From the NCBI GenBank assembly GCA_964549995.1, contig CAZJXF010000084.1:1-15727 (forward strand): DNA of 15,727 nt, read 5' to 3'. The stretch comes from Desulfatirhabdium sp964549995 (lineage in GTDB: Bacteria > Desulfobacterota > Desulfobacteria > Desulfobacterales > Desulfatirhabdiaceae). The stretch's first letter is position 1. Each line of letters begins with the position of its first letter. The notes below the pieces were generated by a model, which was not told the DNA's origin, did not search any database, and was given only the letters and a program-made list of their open reading frames with translations. Below, in pieces: positions 7,350 to 12,845 of the stretch. Both the position numbers and the translations under genes were made by a program.

Positions 7350-8168
7350 ATGCCATTCGAAGCCGCCATGCCCCATCGATCCACATCCCGACTGATTGAC
7401 CTCATCGAGGCCAGCCCGCATCAGAAAACGATCCTGATGGCTGCCGTCGCGCTGCTGTTGCTGCTGGAGCTTGTCATCTGCATTGCAGCGGTGAATCAGA
7501 CCGGCAGCAAGTCCGTCATCGTCATTGCCGATGTCGCGGGGAAGGTTCTCTATGAAGCCGAAGGGCAGGTGCTTTCCGGCTATGACAAACAGGCCTTCGA
7601 AAAAACCTTCGGTCCTGTCGAAAACTACCAGGTCAGCGTCCGGGTGGATCGTCGGCCGTTTCCCTTCCGGGCGTGGCTGGCTGCGGCCATCGGTATTCCC
7701 ATCGGCTTGATGCTGCTGGTTTCGTATCTCGTTCGGGTCTACATGGCCCTGATGGTGGGAGAAGACGGTGGTGAGCCTGGGGAATCATCGGAAAGCGTCG
7801 GTCATAAGGGGCTGGTGCGCATCCTGGCCTATTTCCGTTCCATGCAGCGGTTTTCCATTTTTTCCATCGGGTTTCTCATCGTTTTGGCGGTTCTCGTGCT
7901 CTGGATGGTTCCCGATGCCGTCGGTCAACTGGCCGTGATCGGCATCCAGGCGGTTCGGGAATTCAAGTGGTTTTTCCTGGGGGCCGCCGTCTTTCTGGCT
8001 CTCGTCGTCCTTTGGATCATCTACCTGCGATATCGGCTGTCCAAGACTTACATGGAAAACCAGCTTCAACTCGAAAAATTCCGGATGCAGCAGCAGCTTT
8101 CCGGACCCTCGGCTTCCGTCGAAATACCCATGCTGGATCCGCTCGATCCGAAATCCTCTTCCGGATGA
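7350..8168 (+). CDS. Unrecognised four-helix membrane protein
   Basis: I do not recognise this 272-residue protein. Visible layout: a short cytoplasmic N-terminus, helix 1 at about 28-48 (rich in Leu/Val), an exported region of about 55 residues (49-104) with predicted mixed alpha/beta character, helix 2 at about 106-130, an acidic Gly/Ser/Glu-rich loop, helix 3 at about 168-188, helix 4 at about 207-227, then a charged Gln/Leu-rich tail that could form a coiled coil. The start is uncertain: ATG 7350 and ATG 7368 are both in frame and neither has a strong ribosome binding site (weak GAAG before 7368). Its stop overlaps the mutY start (TGATG), so the two are co-translated. The one-helix, exported-domain, helix plan resembles sensor proteins, but no output motif is seen. 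Confidence 0.7.
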   Translation: MPFEAAMPHRSTSRLIDLIEASPHQKTILMAAVALLLLLELVICIAAVNQTGSKSVIVIADVAGKVLYEAEGQVLSGYDKQAFEKTFGPVENYQVSVRVDRRPFPFRAWLAAAIGIPIGLMLLVSYLVRVYMALMVGEDGGEPGESSESVGHKGLVRILAYFRSMQRFSIFSIGFLIVLAVLVLWMVPDAVGQLAVIGIQAVREFKWFFLGAAVFLALVVLWIIYLRYRLSKTYMENQLQLEKFRMQQQLSGPSASVEIPMLDPLDPKSSSG

Positions 8169-9259
8169 TGCCTTTCGCGAATGAATTCGATGCGGAGGGC
8201 TTTCATCGCGCCCTTCTCGACTGGTACAGCACTCATGCCCGGCCTCTTCCTTGGCGTCACACGAGGGATCCCTATGCCATCTGGGTTTCGGAAGTCATGT
8301 TGCAGCAAACCCGGGTCGATACCGTCCTGCCCTATTACCGGCGTTTTCTCGACCTCTTTCCGAATGCGTCGTCTCTGGCGGTTGCGTCTGAAGCTCAGGT
8401 GTTGAAAGCCTGGGAGGGGTTGGGGTATTACGGACGGGCGAGAAATCTGCACCGCGCAGCGAAAATCCTGTGCGAACGGCATGACGGAATCCTTCCGGAC
8501 GATGAGACATCGCTTCGCAGTCTTCCCGGAATCGGGGATTATATCGTCGCCGCAGTGCTGAGCTTTGCCTTCGGAAAACCCATTGCCGTGCTCGATGGAA
8601 ACGTCCTGCGGGTTTTGGCCAGGGTGTTTGCGATCGATCGGGCCGTCAACGATGCAAAGGAGAAGCCTTTTTTCCAACAGACGGCACAAACGCTTCTTCC
8701 TGCCGTGAACAGCGATCTGCACAACCAGGCCATGATGGAACTGGGGGCCCTCGTTTGTATTCCTCGGCATCCCTTGTGTGAGGAATGCCCGGTCGATCGC
8801 TTTTGCACGAGCCGCCGAAGGGCCCTGGTGGATCGCTATCCCATTCGAGCAGCGCGGCCAAAGGTTCCCACCCGCCGCATGGTGGTTGTCGTCTTCGTTC
8901 GAGCGGATGGCCGGATGCTCCTCATGAAACGGCCCTCCGAAGGACTTCTTGGCGGGTTGTGGGAATTTCCGAACGTCGAAATCGATGCGTCCATGAGCCT
9001 TGAGGAAGGCATGCGGCGGCTCTGCGAAAACAGAGGGGAATCGACCCATTCCAAAAGCCGTCCGATCGGAACCGTCCGGCATGCCTACACCCATTTCAAG
9101 GTGGTGGCGGACGTGTTTCAAGTGGATGGGGTACAGGATCCAACCGGAGAGCAGAAATCGCAATGCTGTGATTGGGTGGATCCATACCGGATGAACCAAT
9201 ATCCGTTGTCCAAACTGACCCACAAGGTCCTTCGACTGATGAAAAAGGAAAGGCGATGA
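8168..9259 (+). CDS. mutY: Adenine DNA glycosylase MutY
   Basis: Base-excision repair enzyme of 363 residues that removes adenine mispaired with 8-oxoguanine. Seen: the catalytic Glu42 in WVSEVMLQQT, the helix-hairpin-helix LPGIGDYIVAAV, the catalytic Asp143 in LDGNVLRV, and the iron-sulfur loop C197-x6-C204-x2-C207-x5-C213, all intact. The C-terminal NUDIX-like 8-oxoG recognition domain (about 235-360) has VVVVFVRADGRMLLMKRP, GLLGGLWEFP and the HAYTHF loop (305-310), matching the FSH-type contact loop of bacterial MutY. Length is typical. The ATG at 8168 is used because it overlaps the upstream stop and gives the standard N-terminus ending in PLPWR; no strong ribosome binding site is visible, consistent with translational coupling. 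Followed by an ATGA-overlapping gene. Confidence 0.97.
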   Translation: MPFANEFDAEGFHRALLDWYSTHARPLPWRHTRDPYAIWVSEVMLQQTRVDTVLPYYRRFLDLFPNASSLAVASEAQVLKAWEGLGYYGRARNLHRAAKILCERHDGILPDDETSLRSLPGIGDYIVAAVLSFAFGKPIAVLDGNVLRVLARVFAIDRAVNDAKEKPFFQQTAQTLLPAVNSDLHNQAMMELGALVCIPRHPLCEECPVDRFCTSRRRALVDRYPIRAARPKVPTRRMVVVVFVRADGRMLLMKRPSEGLLGGLWEFPNVEIDASMSLEEGMRRLCENRGESTHSKSRPIGTVRHAYTHFKVVADVFQVDGVQDPTGEQKSQCCDWVDPYRMNQYPLSKLTHKVLRLMKKERR

Positions 9260-10215
9260 ATACGACAGTACACAAAATCCGCCTGGGGATCAGCGCCTGC
9301 CTCCTGGGACAAAAGGTTCGATACGACGGCGGGCACAAACACGATCCGTATCTGACGAAGACCCTCGGGGTGTATGTGGATTATGTCCCGGTATGCCCGG
9401 AAGTGGAATGTGGCATGCCCGTTCCGCGCGAATCGCTTCGGCTCGTAGGCGATGTCACGTCTCCGAGACTGGTCACGACGAAAACCGGAAGAGATTTCAC
9501 GGAGCAGATGCAGACATGGGCCAAAGGGAGGCTGGATGCGCTCGAACGGGAAGGGTTGTGTGGTTTCATTTTCAAGAGCGATTCGCCCAGCAGCGGTATG
9601 GAACGGGTGAAAGTCTATCTGGCGAACGGGATGCCGGTCAAGAAAGGTTCCGGGATTTTTGCCCGCATGTTCATGGAACGCTTTCCCCTGCTACCGGTGG
9701 AGGAAGAGGGAAGGCTTCACGATCCGATCCTTCGGGAGAATTTCATCGAGCGTATCTTTGTGCTGCAGCGATGGCGCGATCTATGCGCAGACCATCCGAC
9801 CGTCGGAGGGCTGGTATCCTTTCATACCGACCACAAATTGCTGCTGCTGGCTCACAGCCCCGATCATTACCGAAAAATGGGGAAACTGGTCGCAGAAGCA
9901 GGTCAAATGCCCCTGCGACGGCTGTTGGATGAATATGTCGTGTTGCTCATGAACGCACTGCAGATCAAGACCACCCCACGGAAAAACGTCAACGTGCTGC
10001 AGCACGCCCTGGGCTATTTCAAGAAGCACCTTACATCCAAAGAAAAAGAGGAAGCGCTGACCTTGATCGAGCAATACAGACAGGGATTTTTGCCGCTGAT
10101 CGTCCCTGTCACCCTGCTCCGGCATTTCATCCGAAAATACGAGGAACCTTACCTCGATCGGCAGCTGTATTTCCAGCCGCATCCCATCGAGCTGCAGCTG
10201 CGCAACCATGTCTGA
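9256..10215 (+). CDS. DUF523-DUF1722 fusion protein, RudS/TudS-like tRNA desulfidase candidate
   Basis: A 319-residue two-domain protein: DUF523/TudS domain (about 8-155), starting ISACLLGQKVRYDGGHK and including PVCPE, then DUF1722/YbgA domain (about 190-310) with LVSFHTDHKLLLLAHSP. From memory, TudS is a [4Fe-4S] 2-thiouracil desulfidase, and the DUF523-DUF1722 fusion RudS removes sulfur from 4-thiouridine in tRNA. Possible cluster ligands here are C15 and C47. The third site, usually the Cys of SPSCG, reads SPSSG with Ser113, while C52 and C102 are also present. The ATG at 9256 overlaps the mutY stop (ATGA), with AAAGG upstream. The final codons and stop (10207-10215) lie inside a dispersed repeat motif, so the C-terminus may have been reshaped by insertion. 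Family assignment is firm; activity is uncertain. Confidence 0.88.
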   Translation: MNTTVHKIRLGISACLLGQKVRYDGGHKHDPYLTKTLGVYVDYVPVCPEVECGMPVPRESLRLVGDVTSPRLVTTKTGRDFTEQMQTWAKGRLDALEREGLCGFIFKSDSPSSGMERVKVYLANGMPVKKGSGIFARMFMERFPLLPVEEEGRLHDPILRENFIERIFVLQRWRDLCADHPTVGGLVSFHTDHKLLLLAHSPDHYRKMGKLVAEAGQMPLRRLLDEYVVLLMNALQIKTTPRKNVNVLQHALGYFKKHLTSKEKEEALTLIEQYRQGFLPLIVPVTLLRHFIRKYEEPYLDRQLYFQPHPIELQLRNHV

Positions 10216-10337
10216 CGGCTTGGAAAAAAGGCCGGATGCTGTGTCGTGCTGCATCCTTCGTCGTTGCGGCGTACGCCTAAGTACGCCTCACAGACAGGAT
10301 TTGCACTCCTTGCCTGCGGCCTTTTTTCCAAGCCGTC
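10214..10337. repeat. 124-bp element with perfect 20-bp terminal inverted repeats
   Basis: The arm at 10214-10233 (GACGGCTTGG, then an A-rich run, then GGCC) is the exact reverse complement of 10318-10337. The 84-base interior carries a palindrome, GGCGTACGCC, at 10268-10277, followed by a partial echo AGTACGCCT. The left arm overlaps the last two bases of the preceding stop codon. It may act as a repeat element, a bulky transcription end for the mutY operon, or both. No T tract follows the right arm directly. Confidence 0.7.
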
Positions 10338-10346
10338 CATATGATG

Positions 10347-10390
10347 GACTTTTTGCGACTCCATCATGTCTGGCGGCTTCGCAAAAAGTC
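10347..10390. repeat. Hairpin formed by a stray terminal repeat of the foldback element
   Basis: GACTTTTTGCGA at 10347-10358 pairs perfectly with TCGCAAAAAGTC at 10379-10390 around a 20-base loop. The right arm is also the left end of foldback copy 2, so the left arm looks like a leftover end of another copy in opposite orientation. Confidence 0.6.
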
Positions 10391-10673
10391 AGATGCTCTT
10401 GTTTAACCCGCAGGAGAGCGGGTGCATTTTGCTTGCGCAGCGGAAAAACTCAGCAGCCCGATCTCGTAGGATCGGGCGGATGGCCAAGATGGAAAAGATG
10501 GCTTTCTGAAAGGCAACATCCGGATTATCCATCCAAAACAGATGAAGCGCGTCCGCCCGATCCAACGATCTCCGGCTGCTTCAAACACGTTTCCGCTGCT
10601 TCGCAAAACACCACCCGCCCTCCTGCTGGAAGCCCGGCATTGGAGGGAAATCGGTAAGAGACGACTTTTTGCG
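10380..10673. mobile_element. 294-bp foldback (MITE-like) element, copy 2
   Basis: Same length and same perfect 11-base terminal inverted repeats (10380-10390 and 10663-10673) as copy 1, with about 13 scattered substitutions. The subterminal arms are nearly all conserved, one arm carrying a single mismatch. A 17-base sequence ATCATGTCTGGCGGCTT (10363-10379) abuts the left end. A 16-of-17 match occurs at 10679-10695, five bases beyond the right end, so the element is bracketed by imperfect direct repeats. No coding capacity is supported. Confidence 0.8.
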
Positions 10674-10729
10674 AGATCATCATGTCTGACGGCTTCGAAA
10701 AAGTCGCTTCATCATGATGCACCCTACGC

Positions 10730-10799
10730 ACTCGGCACTCGGCACTCGGCACTCGGCACTCGGCACTCGACACTCGACACTCGACACTCGACACTCGAC
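10730..10799. repeat. Tandem heptamer array, 5 x ACTCGGC then 5 x ACTCGAC
   Basis: Exactly ten contiguous seven-base units: 10730-10764 is five perfect copies of ACTCGGC and 10765-10799 is five perfect copies of ACTCGAC. The only change is one G-to-A transition at unit position 6, and the two blocks are internally homogeneous. The array ends about 80 bases before the putative dsr promoter. It is intergenic. Confidence 0.9.
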
Positions 10800-10878
10800 C
10801 TTTTCGTTTTCGGCCTTTTCCCCATCCCCCAGAAGACGGTACCCCCGGTTGCCCCTTCGCCGTCTTTCATGAATCTTA

Positions 10879-10908
10879 TTGACATCTGCAGATGGCATGG
10901 TTTATAGA
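10879..10908 (+). promoter_or_regulatory. Putative sigma70 promoter for rsbRD-like gene and dsrMKJOP
   Basis: A perfect TTGACA at 10879-10884 and TATAGA (four of six) at 10903-10908 are separated by 18 bases. The spacer region includes a perfect 10-base palindrome ATCTGCAGAT (10884-10893), which could be an operator half-set or chance. Transcription would begin near 10915, leaving a leader of about 170 bases before the ATG at 11088. This is the best promoter match seen in the region; activity is inferred. Confidence 0.5.
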
Positions 10909-11087
10909 AACCCCCTTATATTCCGCATACTCAGATTGCGAGCGGTTCCAGGATGCACAGAATCGTCAATGGCTTGGTGATGGATCATCCCCTAGCGGGT
11001 TGATCGGAAGAGGCAGTACGGCGATACTTCAGCAGGAAGCGCTTGCAACCCAGGGTTTCTTTCAACCATTACGGGGCGATGATCCTC

Positions 11088-11651
11088 ATGAGCCTGGCCG
11101 ATCTTCTCGAGAAGCACAAAAGCACCCTCGTTCAACGTTGGTTTCACCTCCTTGCAGACTCCTATCCGCCCGACACCGCCAAATTCATCAAGGCTCAGAA
11201 GGATCCTTTCCACAACCCCATGGGAGATGCCGCCCGTAAGGGACTCGAGGCATTATATACCGGACTGACTCAGGGTATCGATCGGGAGACGGCCGTCTCG
11301 TTTCTGGATCCGATCATCCGCATTCGGGCCATTCAGCAGTTTTCTCCCGCACAAGCCCTTTCGTTCATTTTCGAGCTCAAATCCCTCATCCGGGAACACT
11401 TTCAGAAGGAACTTTCCAGCGTTGCGCTTCATGAAGAAGTCGTTGCAATCGAGCGCCGGGTGGATGACCTGTGCCTGCTCGGATTCGACATCTATATGAA
11501 GTGCCGGGAAACCGTATACCAGCTTCAAAACGAAGAAGTGCGCAACCGGACGTTCAAGGTGTTGAAGCGCTCCGGTTTGCTGAAAGATATCGACGATCCG
11601 GCTGAAACCATCCAGGCGAACATACCGCATGCTCCTGCAGGGAAGGGTTGA
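11088..11651 (+). CDS. Stand-alone RsbRD N-terminal-type domain protein
   Basis: An all-helical 187-residue cytoplasmic protein starting MSLADLLEKHKSTLVQRWF. This closely resembles the RsbRD N-terminal domain (non-heme globin-like sensor fold of RsbT co-antagonists), including the D/NP helix start FHNPMGDAARKGLEALYTGL and a C-terminal helix DIYMKCRETVYQLQNEEVRNRTF. There is no STAS domain, so it is not a full stressosome RsbR. Start choice: ATG 11088 gives the family-like N-terminus; ATG 11079 is in frame nine bases earlier and neither has a good Shine-Dalgarno. It precedes dsrM by 171 bases in the same direction. My recollection is that such genes often sit beside dsrMKJOP in sulfate reducers. 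A role in regulating or assembling the Dsr complex is inference. Confidence 0.75.
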   Translation: MSLADLLEKHKSTLVQRWFHLLADSYPPDTAKFIKAQKDPFHNPMGDAARKGLEALYTGLTQGIDRETAVSFLDPIIRIRAIQQFSPAQALSFIFELKSLIREHFQKELSSVALHEEVVAIERRVDDLCLLGFDIYMKCRETVYQLQNEEVRNRTFKVLKRSGLLKDIDDPAETIQANIPHAPAGKG

Positions 11652-11661
11652 TGGGGTGAGA

Positions 11662-11695
11662 CGATCGTGAGAGTAACGATCGGCTTTTTCGATCG
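11662..11695 (+). promoter_or_regulatory. Possible attenuator with three CGATCG segments upstream of dsrM
   Basis: CGATCGT (11662-11668) pairs with ACGATCG (11676-11682) around a 7-base loop and is followed by GCTTTTT, which resembles a weak terminator. A third CGATCG at 11690-11695 can pair instead with the segment at 11677-11682, putting the T run in the loop. The two hairpins are mutually exclusive. The site lies 11 bases after the rsbRD-like stop and about 130 bases before dsrM. It could lower dsrM read-through or be a simple weak terminator or processing site. Confidence 0.4.
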
Positions 11696-11822
11696 GGGAA
11701 CTCCAGCGATTCGACCGGCTGCAACGGCATGCATTGTGGTGAGAACCTGTATTCTTTTCATGAAGCCTCCTGTCCGGTGCTGTATCGGCCGCAGACAGGA
11801 AATCCAAGCGAGGTGATGGTCG

Positions 11823-12842
11823 ATGAATGTTCATTACATGTACTCCCTGCTTGCCGTTGTTGTGCTGTTCCTGCTGTCCTATCTGGGCGTGAAGGTGGGG
11901 CTTGCGCCGCTGTTCGGCATCGTCATTCCCTATCTGGCCGTGGCCATCTTCCTGGTGGGGGTGGTCCGTCGGGTCATGGGGTGGGCGAAGTCTGCGGTTC
12001 CCTTCCGGATTCCGACCACGTGCGGCCAGCAGAAATCGCTGCCGTGGATCCGCCACAGCAAGATCGACAACCCTTTTACCCCGGGTGGTGTGGTCATCCG
12101 GATGATTCTCGAAATCGTGTGCTTTCGCTCCCTGTTCCGCAATACACGCAATGCCATCCGAGAAGGGAAGCTGGTGCACGAGTGGGAAATCTGGCTCTGG
12201 GTGGCTGCCCTGGCCTTCCACTATTCCTTTCTGGTGGTTATTTTCCGACATCTGCGCCTGTTTACCGATCCGATTCCCGCCTGTGTGCAGATGGTCGAAA
12301 AACTCGATTCCTTCTTCCGCTTTGAAATTTTGACCGATGCCTTCCATTTCGGGCTTCCGGCGGTCTTCCTGTCGGGTTTCGTTCTGCTGGCTGCCGTCAC
12401 CTTCCTGTTTCTGCGCCGGGTGATTTCTCCGCCGATTCGCTACATTTCGCTGGCTGCAGATTATTTCCCGCTTTTCCTGATCTTCGGGATCGCCTTCAGC
12501 GGCATCCTGATGCGCTATTTCTCCAAGGTCAACATTCGCAACATCAAAGAGCTGACGATGGGGCTCGTCACCTTTCATCCCCATATTCCGGACGGGATCG
12601 ATCCGGTGTTCTACGTCCATCTGTTCTTCGTCAGCATTCTTCTGGCCTATTTCCCATACAGCAAGCTCATGCACATGGCCGGGGTTTTCCTGAGCCCGAC
12701 CCGGAACCTGCCCGGCAATACGCGGGCCGTTCGGCATGTCAACCCATGGAATTATCCGGTTCCCGTTCATACCTACGAAGAGTATGAAGAAGAATTCAGG
12801 GAAAAAATGATTGAGGCTGGTCTGCCAGTGGAAAAGGAGTGA
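11823..12842 (+). CDS. dsrM: Sulfite reduction membrane complex subunit DsrM (NarI-like cytochrome b)
   Basis: Integral membrane cytochrome b of DsrMKJOP, exchanging electrons between menaquinone and DsrK. 339 residues, with helices at about 8-26, 30-48, 122-141, 177-197, 214-232 and 264-287. Putative heme ligands are His133 and His143 (spacing 10) and His266 and His284 (spacing 18), the same spacings as the NarI ligands of nitrate reductase, so two b hemes are expected. The N-terminal two-helix extension before the NarI-like core is typical of DsrM. The C-terminal tail (VRHVNPWNYPVPVHTYEEYEEEFREK) faces the cytoplasm where DsrK sits. The ATG at 11823 follows GAGGTGAT (11810-11817). dsrK starts three bases after the stop. 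Confidence 0.96.
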   Translation: MNVHYMYSLLAVVVLFLLSYLGVKVGLAPLFGIVIPYLAVAIFLVGVVRRVMGWAKSAVPFRIPTTCGQQKSLPWIRHSKIDNPFTPGGVVIRMILEIVCFRSLFRNTRNAIREGKLVHEWEIWLWVAALAFHYSFLVVIFRHLRLFTDPIPACVQMVEKLDSFFRFEILTDAFHFGLPAVFLSGFVLLAAVTFLFLRRVISPPIRYISLAADYFPLFLIFGIAFSGILMRYFSKVNIRNIKELTMGLVTFHPHIPDGIDPVFYVHLFFVSILLAYFPYSKLMHMAGVFLSPTRNLPGNTRAVRHVNPWNYPVPVHTYEEYEEEFREKMIEAGLPVEKE

Positions 12843-12845
12843 CGA

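Larger units (their letters stand above)
10216..11087. other. Repeat-rich intergenic region upstream of the dsr operon
   Basis: 872 bases with no credible gene. In order it holds the 124-bp inverted-repeat element, a 12-base-stem hairpin at 10347-10390, foldback copy 2, a heptamer array, a sigma70-like promoter and a leader of about 175 bases. The leader contains a small hairpin, GATCA-T-CCC with GGG-T-TGATC at 10983-11005. The motif ATGTCTG(A/G)CGGCTT recurs at 10208, 10367 and 10683. Frames spanning this region are translations of repeats and were not accepted as genes. Confidence 0.7.

Noticed and set aside
10208..10657. Plus-strand frame through the 124-bp element and foldback copy 2
   Set aside because: It shares peptide sequence with the copy 1 frame only because the DNA repeat is shared; there is no ribosome binding site or protein family signal.
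10216..10673. Degenerate insertion sequence with transposase remnant
   Set aside because: No DDE or HUH transposase motif appears in any frame; the structure is that of short non-autonomous repeats.
10730..10799. CRISPR array
   Set aside because: The units are only seven bases with no spacers, and no cas gene is nearby.
10680..10898. Minus-strand frames with repeating ECRV-type peptides
   Set aside because: The periodic peptides are direct translations of the ACTCGGC/ACTCGAC heptamers, not a real repeat protein.
10892..11239. Plus-strand frame beginning at the promoter and overlapping the RsbRD-like gene
   Set aside because: It starts upstream of the likely transcription start, has low-complexity composition and overlaps a better-supported gene in another frame.
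11253..12770. Minus-strand open frame of 505 codons opposite the RsbRD-like gene and dsrM
   Set aside because: It spans two plus-strand genes and a gap, is His/Gln/Asp-rich without domain pattern, and DsrM on the plus strand is unambiguous.
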